Source: Alphaproteobacteria bacterium (GTDB lineage: Bacteria > Pseudomonadota > Alphaproteobacteria > Micropepsales > Micropepsaceae). From it: a stretch of DNA of 32,580 nt. The stretch is taken from contig JAFAVP010000070.1 of NCBI GenBank assembly GCA_019242395.1, forward strand, positions 1 through 32,580. Direction: 5' to 3'. This document shows, piece by piece, positions 16,386-24,501 of this stretch; within the stretch, counting starts at the first letter, position 1, and every line of letters begins with the position of its first letter. Made by a program: the position numbers and the translations under genes. Under the pieces are notes generated by a model. It saw nothing but the letters and a program-made list of their open reading frames with translations, did not search any database and was not told the origin of the DNA.

Positions 16386-17594
16386 ATGACTGCGCGAAGT
16401 GTCCTGCTCGTCATCGGCGGCGGTATTGCCGCCTACAAATCGCTGGAGCTGATCCGCCGGCTCAGGGAGCGCGGATTTGCCGTGCGCGCGATTCTGACCA
16501 GCGCGGGCGCTGAGTTCGTAACGTCCCTTTCGGTTTCCGCGCTGGCGGGCGAGAAGGTGTTTCAGGACATCTTCAGCCTCACCGATGAAGCGGAGATGGG
16601 GCACATCCAGCTGTCGCGCGCGGCGGATCTGCTGGTGGTTGCGCCCGCCACCGCTGACCTGATGGCAAAGCTCGCGAACGGGCACGCCAACGATCTCGCT
16701 TCGACCGCGCTGCTCGCCACGGACAAGCGGGTGCTGATGGCGCCGGCGATGAATGTGCGGATGTGGAATCATCCCGCCACGCAGCGCAATATCGCGACAC
16801 TGAAGAAGGATGGCGTGCTGCTTATTGGCCCAAACGACGGCGAAATGGCGTGCGGCGAATTCGGCCCCGGCCGCATGGCGGAGCCGGAGGAGATTGTAGC
16901 CGCGATTGAGTCCGCCTTGCCGGACTCTGCGTCCGGCCCATTAGCTGGGTTCAAAGCCCTAGTGACCTCGGGGCCAACGCAGGAGCCGCTCGATCCGGTC
17001 CGTTTCATCGCCAACCGCTCTTCCGGAAAGCAGGGTTATGCGATCGCTGGGGCGCTGGCAGACTCCGGCGCACAAACCACACTGGTTTCCGGTCCGGTGG
17101 AGATTGCGCCACCATTGCGAGTGAAGCTGGTGAAGGTGCAGACCGCACGTGAGATGCTGGCAGCCTGTGAATCCGCCTTGCCCGTGGACATTGCGGTATT
17201 CACGGCGGCCGTATCTGACTGGCGGCCGGACAAAGTGTTTAACAGCAAGCTGAAGAAGCGCGAGGGCGGCAGCGTTCCCGATATTCAGCTGACGGCCAAT
17301 CCAGATATTCTCTCCATCATCGCGCACGGATCGAAGCGGCCTGCCCTAGTCATCGGCTTCGCCGCTGAAACGGATGATGTAGTGGCGCATGCGCGAGCGA
17401 AACGGACGAAGAAGGGCTGCGACTGGATCATGGCGAACGATGTTTCGCCCTCGACCGGTATCATGGGCGGCGAAAACAATACGGTGCATCTCATCACCGC
17501 AACTGGCGTTGAAGATTGGCCGCAGATGAGCAAACGCGACGTGGGCCGAAGGCTGGCCGCCCGCATTGCCCAGGCGTTGGGCAAAGCTGCGTGA
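16386..17594 (+). CDS. coaBC: Bifunctional phosphopantothenoylcysteine decarboxylase / phosphopantothenate-cysteine ligase
   Basis: Two steps of coenzyme A synthesis in one 402-aa protein. The N-terminal flavoprotein (CoaC) domain starts [21 protein letters not shown]. It contains the substrate loop [17 protein letters not shown] and the catalytic-cysteine segment [17 protein letters not shown]. The C-terminal CoaB domain has [20 protein letters not shown] with [10 protein letters not shown] and [11 protein letters not shown], which bind CTP and phosphopantothenate. The start at 16386 gives the expected N-terminus; the track start at 15954 lies inside the divergent fcs-like gene. Its TGA overlaps the dut GTG, and coaBC-dut is a conserved bacterial pair. 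Confidence 0.97.
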   Translation: MTARSVLLVIGGGIAAYKSLELIRRLRERGFAVRAILTSAGAEFVTSLSVSALAGEKVFQDIFSLTDEAEMGHIQLSRAADLLVVAPATADLMAKLANGHANDLASTALLATDKRVLMAPAMNVRMWNHPATQRNIATLKKDGVLLIGPNDGEMACGEFGPGRMAEPEEIVAAIESALPDSASGPLAGFKALVTSGPTQEPLDPVRFIANRSSGKQGYAIAGALADSGAQTTLVSGPVEIAPPLRVKLVKVQTAREMLAACESALPVDIAVFTAAVSDWRPDKVFNSKLKKREGGSVPDIQLTANPDILSIIAHGSKRPALVIGFAAETDDVVAHARAKRTKKGCDWIMANDVSPSTGIMGGENNTVHLITATGVEDWPQMSKRDVGRRLAARIAQALGKAA

Positions 17595-18031
17595 AAGTCC
17601 CGATAAAGCGTCTGCCACATTCGCAAGACCTGCCGCTGCCGGCCTACGCGACTGCGGGTTCCGCGGGCATGGATTTGCTCGCCGCTATCGATGGCGAGAT
17701 TGGCGTCAATCCGGCAGCGCGCGTCACGGTGCCGACGGGCCTCGTCGTCGCTCTACCGGAGGGATATGAGGCGCAAATCCGCCCCCGCTCCGGGTTGGCG
17801 CTCCACCACGGTGTCACCTTACTCAATGCGCCCGGCACCATCGACAGCGACTATCGCGGTGAGATCAAGGTCATTGTCATCAATCTTGGCGATACGCCGT
17901 TCCGGATTGCTCGGGGCATGAAGATCGCACAGATGGTGATCGCACGGCACGAGCGAGTCGAATTGTTCGAAGCAGATGAAATGCCTGCCACCAAGCGCGC
18001 CGCCGGCGGCTTCGGCTCGACGGGTTACTGA
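17591..18031 (+). CDS. dut: Deoxyuridine 5'-triphosphate nucleotidohydrolase (dUTPase)
   Basis: Trimeric dUTPase of 146 aa that hydrolyses dUTP to dUMP and PPi, preventing uracil incorporation and feeding dTMP synthesis. All five family motifs are present: [49 protein letters not shown] and the flexible C-terminal [11 protein letters not shown]. The GTG at 17591 overlaps the coaBC stop (GTGA), which I prefer to the internal ATG at 17516. It is translationally coupled to coaBC, and cysK follows after 9 bases. Confidence 0.97.
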   Translation: MKVPIKRLPHSQDLPLPAYATAGSAGMDLLAAIDGEIGVNPAARVTVPTGLVVALPEGYEAQIRPRSGLALHHGVTLLNAPGTIDSDYRGEIKVIVINLGDTPFRIARGMKIAQMVIARHERVELFEADEMPATKRAAGGFGSTGY

Positions 18032-18040
18032 AGAGGGCAC

Positions 18041-19006
18041 ATGCGAGAGGCACACAAGCCCGGTCGCGGGCGGATCTACAACAATATCACCGAAACAATC
18101 GGTGACACACCGCTGGTTCGGCTGAACCGTATGGCGAATGACGCTGGGGTGAAGGCCGAAATTCTGCTCAAACTGGAGTTCTTCAACCCCATCAGCAGCG
18201 TGAAGGACCGCATTGGCGTCGCGATGATTGAGGCCATGGAAGCAAAAGGTCTCATCTCGCCTGGCAACAGCGTGCTCGTCGAACCGACTAGCGGCAACAC
18301 AGGCATCGCGCTCGCCTTCGTCGCGGCCGCCAAAGGATACCGCATCATCGTGACGATGCCGGAATCAGTGTCGATAGAGCGTCGCAAGATGCTGGCACTG
18401 TTTGGCGCAGAATTGGTGCTCACCGAAGCCGCAAAGGGCATGCGCGGCGCCATCGCGCGCGCCCACGAAATCATCGCCACCACCCCGAACGCTGTCATGC
18501 CACAGCAATTCGAAAACCCTGCCAATCCAGACATTCACCGCCGCACCACGGCAGAAGAAATCTGGCGGGACACAGACGGCAAAGTGGATGTGGTTGTTTC
18601 CGGTGTAGGAACCGGTGGCACCATCACTGGGGTCGGACAGGTGCTCAAGGCTCGCAAGCCCTCGCTGCGCATGATCGCGCTGGAGCCAGAAGATTCGGCC
18701 GTGCTGTCAGGCGGCGATCCGGGGCCGCACCCGATTCAGGGTATCGGCGCGGGCTTTGTCCCCGCTATTCTGGACCGTGAGGTCATTGACGAAGTGATCA
18801 CAATTCCGGCCGCTCTCGCCTTCGAAACCGCCCGCAAGGTAGCGAAGCTTGAGGGTATCCCGGTGGGCATTTCCTCGGGTGCGGCCGTCGCCGGCGCACT
18901 TCAGGTCGCGACGCGCCCAGCGCTGGAGGGAAAAACCATTGTCACCATCATTCCCTCCTTCGCTGAACGCTATCTCTCCACGGCACTGTTCGAGGGCATT
19001 GCCTAA
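18041..19006 (+). CDS. cysK: Cysteine synthase A (O-acetylserine sulfhydrylase)
   Basis: PLP-dependent enzyme (321 aa) converting O-acetylserine and sulfide to cysteine. The PLP lysine is in [11 protein letters not shown], the substrate loop is [12 protein letters not shown], the phosphate-binding glycine loop is [12 protein letters not shown], and the C-terminal [12 protein letters not shown] completes the site. The ATG at 18041 is preceded by GAAGAGG. It lies 9 bases after dut. With coaBC upstream, which consumes cysteine for CoA, and cysQ downstream, there is a loose sulfur theme, but cysK is probably the last gene of the coaBC-dut unit. No clear terminator follows. Confidence 0.96.
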   Translation: MREAHKPGRGRIYNNITETIGDTPLVRLNRMANDAGVKAEILLKLEFFNPISSVKDRIGVAMIEAMEAKGLISPGNSVLVEPTSGNTGIALAFVAAAKGYRIIVTMPESVSIERRKMLALFGAELVLTEAAKGMRGAIARAHEIIATTPNAVMPQQFENPANPDIHRRTTAEEIWRDTDGKVDVVVSGVGTGGTITGVGQVLKARKPSLRMIALEPEDSAVLSGGDPGPHPIQGIGAGFVPAILDREVIDEVITIPAALAFETARKVAKLEGIPVGISSGAAVAGALQVATRPALEGKTIVTIIPSFAERYLSTALFEGIA

Positions 19007-19167
19007 CACTGATTCTTTAAGCAGGCACGGGATCATCCGCACGCCCGATTCTCCGCCCATTCTCCACGCTGTAATGTTGAGCTCAGACCATCTGCGCCGC
19101 GCGAGCCCCTCATTAAATCTCGTTCTCCACCTGTTCCCAAGCGGTAAGACGGGTGTATCCTCACCTC
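19007..19167. other. Intergenic stretch upstream of the RNA candidate
   Basis: About 160 bases after cysK without a credible ORF. No strong hairpin terminator for cysK is visible. The last part carries a TATCCT box at 19156-19161, which would suit a start of transcription near 19168. A -35 element is weak (CTGTTC or GTTCCC around 19131-19138), so the promoter call rests mainly on the -10 box and the position of the first RNA stem. Confidence 0.4.
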
Positions 19168-19566
19168 CGTCCGGCTCTAGGAGGGACGTTGTCGGCCGTC
19201 TTCAACGTGAGCCAGGACCGGCGCTGACAGACACCGTGCGTAAACGGCGCACAGGAGACGTCAGGGTCGTACGGATCGAGCGCCGGTGCATCGCGACCTC
19301 GACGGAACCGATGTACCGGAATCGGCAGACGTGCCGGTTTGCGAAAGCCACATGAGGACCCGCGAGGGTGCCGTGCACGGCCCGCACCGCAGAGACAGCA
19401 GGGCGCCACAACCGATGCTCCCGGAAGCCCGCGGATTTCCGCGATGCCAGTCGAAACGGGAGACGGCGAAGGCTTAACACTCCTGCCGAGCGGGGCCAGC
19501 AAACGAGTCGAACCGATGCGGCCGAAAACCGCTGGGTGCGGGAGGCCTTCGTGGCACCCTTTTTTC
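19168..19566 (+). ncRNA. Candidate structured non-coding RNA of about 400 nt, family unknown
   Basis: No ORF here looks like a protein, but the plus strand carries an ordered series of compatible stems. These are GGCTC/GAGCC (19173/19209) enclosing ACGTTG/CAACGT (19186/19203); ACCGGCG/CGCCGGT (19217/19281) enclosing CTGAC/GTCAG (19224/19260) and GTGCG/CGCAC (19236/19248); CCGAT/ATCGG (19308/19321); GGTTT-GCGA-AAGCC (19336-19349) and ACCC-GCGA-GGGT (19358-19369), both capped by GNRA loops; and CTCCCG/CGGGAG (19418/19457) enclosing CGCGG/CCGCG (19430/19439). A terminator hairpin with six T ends it. A TATCCT box lies 7 bases before 19168. I could not match it to RNase P RNA, tmRNA, SRP RNA or 6S RNA. 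GC-rich DNA forms stems by chance, so this stays a candidate. Confidence 0.5.
19534..19565 (+). terminator. Rho-independent terminator of the RNA candidate
   Basis: GGGTGC (19534-19539) pairs with GCACCC (19554-19559) across a 14-base loop and is followed immediately by TTTTTT (19560-19565). The T-run exists only in the plus orientation, which fixes the direction of the transcript. It is about 530 bases beyond cysK and 216 bases before the MAPEG start codon, so it serves neither gene's normal end. Confidence 0.65.
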
Positions 19567-19781
19567 CGCCTGACCGGCGGGCGCCGCTTGAAAAGAGCGG
19601 CCAACGTGCGCAAGGCCGTGAGGGCTTCCCGCACCGGCCCTCCAGGGGCCAGCAGGCAAAACGCGGAATGGCAGATTCGCGCGAAGGGCGGAGCATTGGT
19701 TCTGATCTCAGGCTTGGCGGCGCGGCTTGACCAGACCCGCCGTTTGTTCTTCACATCCCCGCCGCCTCGAAGGGACCGACC
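19567..19781. other. Intergenic stretch before the MAPEG gene
   Basis: About 215 bases with hairpins but no convincing protein. GGCCC-TCCAG-GGGCC lies at 19636-19650. GGCTTCCCGCACC (19623-19635) is a near-perfect inverted copy of the terminator 5' arm region GGTGCGGGAGGCC (19535-19547). GGGGCCAGCA occurs at 19492 and again at 19645. A TTGACC at 19727 could be a -35 element for the MAPEG operon, though no good -10 is found at the right distance. The ORFs running through this stretch are low-complexity shadows. Confidence 0.45.
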
Positions 19782-20228
19782 ATGTCGCTGATCCTCGAAT
19801 CCTCCTACTACGCGTTTGCGTTCTACGCCGCGATAAACGCCCTCATCATGCTGGTTCTCGGCATGCTGGTCACCCGGGCCCGTGTGAGAACGCAAACCGA
19901 CATTGGCGACGCTGGAAAACCGGAGATGGCCGGCCCCCTCAGGGCACACGGCAATAACACCGAATGGACGCCGATGGCGCTCCTCCTCATGTGGGTGCTC
20001 ACGGGGATGGGCTTCTCGAATTCCGGCCTCAGCGCGTCCATTTGGGTGATCCAAGGAATGGGCGTGACGCTCACACTCGGCCGGATATTGCACGGCATCG
20101 GCATTACGCGCTCGATCCGGCCTTCGCCACTGCGCTTTGCCGGCATGATTCTGACCTGGATTTCATACGTCATCGGCATCGTCGCAATTCTGTGGCTCGT
20201 CTTCACCTCCGGCACGGCTGCGACCTGA
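19782..20228 (+). CDS. MAPEG-family membrane protein
   Basis: Integral membrane protein of 148 aa of the MAPEG family (membrane-associated proteins in eicosanoid and glutathione metabolism). Bacterial members are often glutathione-transferase-like or of unknown function. Four hydrophobic helices are visible: SYYAFAFYAAINALIMLVLG, MALLLMWVLTGMG, a central WVIQGMGVTLTLGRI and a C-terminal VIGIVAILWLVF. The motif RAHGNNTEWTPMALLL corresponds to the family's conserved RAxxNxxE segment. The ATG at 19782 is preceded by AAGGGA. pmbA starts 5 bases after its stop, so it likely heads the long lipid A operon transcript. Confidence 0.88.
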   Translation: MSLILESSYYAFAFYAAINALIMLVLGMLVTRARVRTQTDIGDAGKPEMAGPLRAHGNNTEWTPMALLLMWVLTGMGFSNSGLSASIWVIQGMGVTLTLGRILHGIGITRSIRPSPLRFAGMILTWISYVIGIVAILWLVFTSGTAAT

Positions 20229-20232
20229 CTCC

Positions 20233-21573
20233 GTGACAAAACCCGATCCGGAACAGATTCTACAGCAGTTGATCGAAGCGGCGCGGCGGGCCGGGGCAGA
20301 CGCGGCGGATGCGCTGCTGGTCGAAAGTATTTCCGCCAGCGTCTCGTATCGCCTCGGCAAGCTGGAAGACGTGGAGCGGGCAGAGTCATCCGATCTTGGC
20401 CTGCGCGTATTCGTCGGCCAGCGGGTGGCATTTGTTTCCTCGACGGACCTTTCAGTTCGCGGCCTAAACGAATTGCCGGAACGTGCCGTCGGCATGGCGC
20501 GGCTGGCGCCGGAGGACAAGTTTGCCTGTCTGGCGCTGCCCGAGCTCCTGGCACACGATTTCCCGGCCCTCGATCTCCAGGATGAAAGTGAGCCTGCGGC
20601 GGAGGTTCTGGTTGAGTGTGCCCGCGCCGTGGAAAGCGCGGCGATGGCCGTCCCCGGCATCAGCAATTCGGAGGGCGGCGGTGCCAGCTTCAGCCGCAGC
20701 GCCGTCGCTCTTGCCACCAGCGAGGGCTTTTTCGGCCAGTATACCGCGACTATTCACGGCGTCGGCGTTGCCGTACTCGCCGGCGAGGGCACTGGCATGG
20801 AGCGGGATTATGAATCGGTAAGTGCCCGTCGCCTTGCCGACCTCGACTCTGCCGAAGCTGTCGGCCGTCGAGCTGGCGAGCGGACGGTCGCCCGCATCCA
20901 TCCGCGCAAAGTAAGATCACAAGCCGTGCCGGTGGTTTATGAGCCACGCGTTGCCTCCAGCTTGCTCGGCCATTTCGCTGGCGCGATTTCGGGGACATCG
21001 GTGGCGCGCGGTGTCACGTTCCTGAAGGACCGCATGGGCGAGACGGTGTTTTCATCCGGGATTCAGATCATTGACGATCCGCACCGGCTTCGGGGGCTTC
21101 GGTCCAAACCGTTCGACGGTGAGGGGGTGCGCAACCGGCGCATGGCCGTTGTTGAAAATGGCGTGCTGAAAACTTGGCTGTTGGATTGCGCCAGCGCCAA
21201 GCAACTGGGACTCGTGAGCACGGGCCACGCAGCTCGTGGCACGGGAGGTCCACCCTCACCTTCTGCGACCAACCTCTACATGGAAGGGGGAACACAACCC
21301 CCTCAAGAGCTGCTCGCCGGCATAAAAAACGGGCTGTACGTTACCGAACTGATCGGAATGGGCGTGAACGGCGTCACCGGGGATTACAGCCGGGGCGCAG
21401 CAGGATTCTGGATCGAGAATGGACAACTCGCCTATCCCGTTTCGGGGATAACCATCGCGGGCAACCTGAAGGACATGTTCCGCAACATGACGCCGGCGAA
21501 CGACCTTGAATTCCGCTATGGCATCAACGCGCCGACTTTGCGTGTGGAGGGAATGACGCTTGCCGGGGCTTGA
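20233..21573 (+). CDS. pmbA: TldE/PmbA metalloprotease subunit
   Basis: PmbA (TldE), 446 aa, the partner of the TldD protease that processes modified peptides and degrades unfolded short peptides. The N-terminal PmbA/TldD domain (ADALLVESISASVSYRLGKLEDVERAE, GLRVFVGQRVAFVSS) and the C-terminal domain (FDGEGVRNRRMAVVENGVLKTWLLD, GINGVTGDYSRGAAGFWIENG-like) are both complete. The zinc-site HExxxH of TldD is not seen, as expected for the E subunit. The start is a GTG at 20233. The end overlaps the cysQ start by 14 bases. pmbA-cysQ adjacency is common in Rhizobiales-like genomes. Confidence 0.94.
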   Translation: MTKPDPEQILQQLIEAARRAGADAADALLVESISASVSYRLGKLEDVERAESSDLGLRVFVGQRVAFVSSTDLSVRGLNELPERAVGMARLAPEDKFACLALPELLAHDFPALDLQDESEPAAEVLVECARAVESAAMAVPGISNSEGGGASFSRSAVALATSEGFFGQYTATIHGVGVAVLAGEGTGMERDYESVSARRLADLDSAEAVGRRAGERTVARIHPRKVRSQAVPVVYEPRVASSLLGHFAGAISGTSVARGVTFLKDRMGETVFSSGIQIIDDPHRLRGLRSKPFDGEGVRNRRMAVVENGVLKTWLLDCASAKQLGLVSTGHAARGTGGPPSPSATNLYMEGGTQPPQELLAGIKNGLYVTELIGMGVNGVTGDYSRGAAGFWIENGQLAYPVSGITIAGNLKDMFRNMTPANDLEFRYGINAPTLRVEGMTLAGA

Positions 21574-22366
21574 GGCCGATCTCGCACTCATTGAAGGAGC
21601 GGTTCGAGATGCCGGCGCAATCGCTCGGAAGTATTACCGGGGCTCCTATCGCAGATGGAACAAGGGCAAGGGCCAGCCGGTCACCGAATGCGATCTGGCA
21701 GTCGACAAGTTCCTTTCGGAGAGGCTCCGCCCTGCTCGGCCTGAATATGGCTGGTTATCGGAAGAAACAGAGGACGATCCCGAACGGCACAAGGCGCGGA
21801 TCACATTTGTGATCGACCCCATCGACGGTACCATTGCATTCTTGAAAGGACGACCGCATTTTACCATTTGCGCTGCAACGGTGTGCGACGGGCGGCCAGT
21901 CACCGCAGCGCTTTACAATCCCATCACAGGCGAACTGTTTACCGCGATGTCCGGCGCGGGAGCCCGGCTGAATGGGCAACAGTTACGTGTGAGCCAAAGA
22001 AGCGAGCTTGAGGGTTGCCGCATGCTGGGACCGAAGACGACCTTCGAGTCCGCTGCGGGAGACACGGCTCCTGCGACTCCATGGCCAGCCATGCAGGTCG
22101 AAACGCGCAATTCCGTCGCCTATCGGCTCGCGCTGGTGGCGTGCGGCAGCTTCGACGCTACGGTCGCGCTCTCGGCCAAACACGACTGGGACCTTGCGGC
22201 GGCCGATCTGATTCTGCAGGAAGCAGGCGGTATCGCGACCACGCATACGAATAAGATCTTTCATTACAATGGCGCAGAGCCCGTGCAACCTTCCGTGGTC
22301 GCTGCCGGACCCGCTTTGCACGGGGAAATCATTGAACGTGTAAGGAACATCAGGCTAGAGCGATAA
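21560..22366 (+). CDS. cysQ: 3'(2'),5'-bisphosphate nucleotidase / inositol monophosphatase-family protein
   Basis: Mg-dependent phosphatase of the inositol monophosphatase fold (268 aa). By context it is CysQ, which recycles adenosine 3',5'-bisphosphate produced in sulfur and acyl-carrier metabolism. The metal site reads WLSEETEDDP, then VIDPIDGTIAFLKGRPHF, and the C-terminal motif is KHDWDLAAADLILQEAGG. The likely start is the TTG at 21560, which has GGAGGG (21547-21552) just upstream inside pmbA; no ATG or GTG lies near the expected N-terminus. The stop overlaps the DUF4170 ATG (TAATG). Confidence 0.92.
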   Translation: MPGLEADLALIEGAVRDAGAIARKYYRGSYRRWNKGKGQPVTECDLAVDKFLSERLRPARPEYGWLSEETEDDPERHKARITFVIDPIDGTIAFLKGRPHFTICAATVCDGRPVTAALYNPITGELFTAMSGAGARLNGQQLRVSQRSELEGCRMLGPKTTFESAAGDTAPATPWPAMQVETRNSVAYRLALVACGSFDATVALSAKHDWDLAAADLILQEAGGIATTHTNKIFHYNGAEPVQPSVVAAGPALHGEIIERVRNIRLER

Positions 22367-22605
22367 TGGCTGGACGCGAAACGAGGCAACTGCTGCACTT
22401 GGTATTTGGTGGAGAGATCACCTCGCCGGACAGCGTGGAGTTTCGGGACCTATCGAACCTGCACATCGTTGGAATCTATCCCAGTTACAAGACGGCGCTC
22501 GCAGCGTGGCGGGCCGCCGCCCAGGCGACCGTAGATAATGCGAATATGCGCTATTTCGTGGTGCACCTTCACAGGGTCCTTGAACCCGAGAGTTCCGGAC
22601 CCTGA
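22366..22605 (+). CDS. DUF4170 domain protein
   Basis: Conserved small alphaproteobacterial protein of 79 aa with unknown function. The sequence LLHLVFGGEITSPDSVEFRD, then LHIVGIYPSYKTALAAWRA and DNANMRYFVVHLHRVLEPE, matches DUF4170 closely as I remember it. No signal or membrane segment. The ATG overlaps the cysQ stop by one base. DUF4170 genes typically lie between cysQ and waaA, as here apart from the intervening msbA-like gene. Confidence 0.92.
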   Translation: MAGRETRQLLHLVFGGEITSPDSVEFRDLSNLHIVGIYPSYKTALAAWRAAAQATVDNANMRYFVVHLHRVLEPESSGP

Positions 22606-22656
22606 ACCGCACCCTCGCTGGATCGCCGTACCCGTGCTAGACCCAGCAAACATTTC

Positions 22657-24498
22657 ATGACCCTCCACCCGCACGATTTGACAACCAAACCGGCGGCGCC
22701 TGCGCGCATCATGCATCCCGCAGAGCGCGTGAAAGCGCGTAGCCCTAGCGATTGGCGGATTATCCGCCGGCTGGTTCGGGACTATCTGGGAAGGCAATGG
22801 GCAGCGCTGAGCATCGCTGCCGCTTGCATGATCATAGCCGCAGGGACCAACGGCGCCCTGGCGGCTATTCTTAATCCTGCAATCAAAAAGATATTTCTGG
22901 ACAAGGTCCCGCACATGCTGGTGACCATTCCCCTCGAGATTATGGGCATCGTCTTGTTGCGTGCTATTTCAGGGTTCGGTGAACAGTACTTCACCAATTC
23001 CACGGCAGAGCGGATTGTTGCCGCCGTGCAGCGGGACATGTTCCGCAGCCAGATTACACTCGACCTAGGATCTCTAAACGCGATCCATTCCGGGGAAATG
23101 ATCTCTAAGTTTCTGTACGACGCGGCCGTATTGCGAAACGCGATTACCCGCGGCGTGGCTGGGCTAGGCAAGGAGATCGTGACCTTGCTTGCCTTGTTCG
23201 TGGTCATGCTGTTGCAGGATTGGCAGCTCACTCTTATCTCGTTGGCGCTCCTGCCCGCAGTTGCTTTCGTTACGCAAAAACTCGGGCGCTCTCTGCGCAA
23301 ATCCTCTACCCGTGGAATGGAGGAGACCGGCACTCTCGCGCGGGCGCTTTCGGAGACCCTCTCCGGCCGCCGCATTGTCAAGGCTTACAATCTCGAGGAA
23401 CACGTGGCCGCGATTGCCTATGGCCGGATTGAACGCCGGCTGCAATATGTCATCCGGGCGGTGCGTTCGCGCTCGGCTTCGGTGCCATCGACCGACCTAA
23501 TCGGCGGCATCGCTGCGGCAATCACAGTTGCTTTCGCCGGGTGGCAGGCGATGCACGGTCAGCTCGCCATCAACGAGTTTGCCTCTTTCATCGCCGCGAT
23601 GCTCCTGGCACAACAGCCGGTGCGAAATCTCAGTCAGCTGATGGCGATATCCAGCGAGGGCTTATCGGCCGCCAACCGGCTGTTCGAGATAATAGATGCA
23701 AAGCCGTCCATTATGGACGCACCGAAAGCAAAGCCGCTGCAGATCAACAGACCGCGCGGGGGCGGCATATCGTTTGATCGCATACGATTCCAATATCAGC
23801 CAGGCTCTCCGGCTTTAGATGACATCAGTCTGGAGATTCCTCCCGGGAAGAAGGTAGCGCTGGTTGGACCGTCCGGCGCAGGAAAGACCACGATTTTCAA
23901 TTTGATACTACGCTTCTACGATCCCCACGCTGGCACGATCAGCATAGACGGCCAGGACTTACGCACTGTTACCCTAACCTCGTTGCGCGAGCATATTGCC
24001 CTAGTGACTCAAGAAGCCATTCTGTTCGACGAAAGCATTGCCCAAAACATCTCCTTGGGGCGCACCGAAGCGAGCCATGAGGAGATTGTAGCCGCTGCCA
24101 AGGCTGCGGCGGCACATGACTTCATTGCCGCGATTGGTGGGTACGAAACCACCGTTGGTGAGGGCGGCCTAAAACTATCCGGTGGACAGCGGCAGCGCAT
24201 CGCGATTGCGCGTGCCATGCTGCGCAACGCTCCTATTCTTCTTCTAGATGAAGCGACATCGTCGCTGGACTCTGAAAGTGAGCGGCAGGTCCAGGATGCG
24301 CTTGCAAAGCTCATGGAAGGCCGTACCACCATCGTAATCGCGCACCGGCTGTCCACGGTTCTCGACGCGGACATCATTTATGTGCTCGACCGAGGCCGCG
24401 TAGTTGAAAGAGGTACGCACCCGTATTTGATCGCGCAGGGGGGGCTGTATGCGCGTTTGTACCGGCATAATCTCGAAGAGCCCTTGGGGTGCTCCTGA
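22657..24498 (+). CDS. msbA: MsbA-like lipid A/phospholipid ABC exporter
   Basis: Half-size ABC exporter (613 aa) with an N-terminal six-helix membrane domain (about residues 45-330) and a C-terminal ATPase. Walker A is VGPSGAGKTTIFN (about residue 403), the Q-loop is VTQEAILFD, the signature is LSGGQRQRIAIARAML (about 507), Walker B is ILLLDEATSSLD and the H-loop is IAHRLSTV. In this position it most likely flips lipid A-core from the inner to the outer face of the inner membrane. Single-sequence reading cannot separate MsbA from related multidrug exporters; the neighbours waaA, lpxK and lpxL support MsbA. Start at the ATG 22657, 51 bases after DUF4170. Confidence 0.9.
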   Translation: MTLHPHDLTTKPAAPARIMHPAERVKARSPSDWRIIRRLVRDYLGRQWAALSIAAACMIIAAGTNGALAAILNPAIKKIFLDKVPHMLVTIPLEIMGIVLLRAISGFGEQYFTNSTAERIVAAVQRDMFRSQITLDLGSLNAIHSGEMISKFLYDAAVLRNAITRGVAGLGKEIVTLLALFVVMLLQDWQLTLISLALLPAVAFVTQKLGRSLRKSSTRGMEETGTLARALSETLSGRRIVKAYNLEEHVAAIAYGRIERRLQYVIRAVRSRSASVPSTDLIGGIAAAITVAFAGWQAMHGQLAINEFASFIAAMLLAQQPVRNLSQLMAISSEGLSAANRLFEIIDAKPSIMDAPKAKPLQINRPRGGGISFDRIRFQYQPGSPALDDISLEIPPGKKVALVGPSGAGKTTIFNLILRFYDPHAGTISIDGQDLRTVTLTSLREHIALVTQEAILFDESIAQNISLGRTEASHEEIVAAAKAAAAHDFIAAIGGYETTVGEGGLKLSGGQRQRIAIARAMLRNAPILLLDEATSSLDSESERQVQDALAKLMEGRTTIVIAHRLSTVLDADIIYVLDRGRVVERGTHPYLIAQGGLYARLYRHNLEEPLGCS

Positions 24499-24501
24499 CC
24501 A

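Noticed and set aside
19270-19520. Permuted tmRNA on the minus strand (TTTCGACTGG and GGTTCGACTC are present in the right order)
   Set aside because: The apparent T-arm does not form a five-pair stem, no tag ORF ending in Ala-Ala-stop is found downstream, and the U-tract terminator is on the opposite strand.
19168-19566. RNase P RNA
   Set aside because: Length fits, but the strongly conserved segments (GAGGAAAGTCC-like near the 5' end, ACAGAA and GGCTTA near the 3' end) are missing on both strands as a set.
19339-19791. 150-aa plus-strand ORF in the cysK-MAPEG gap
   Set aside because: Low-complexity Arg/Pro/Gly-rich translation. It reads through a terminator hairpin and runs into the MAPEG start; nothing resembles a protein family.
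19161-20093. 310-aa minus-strand ORF across the RNA candidate and the MAPEG gene
   Set aside because: It is antisense to a well-supported MAPEG gene and its translation is rich in Arg, His and Pro with no recognisable domain. It looks like a GC-driven shadow frame.
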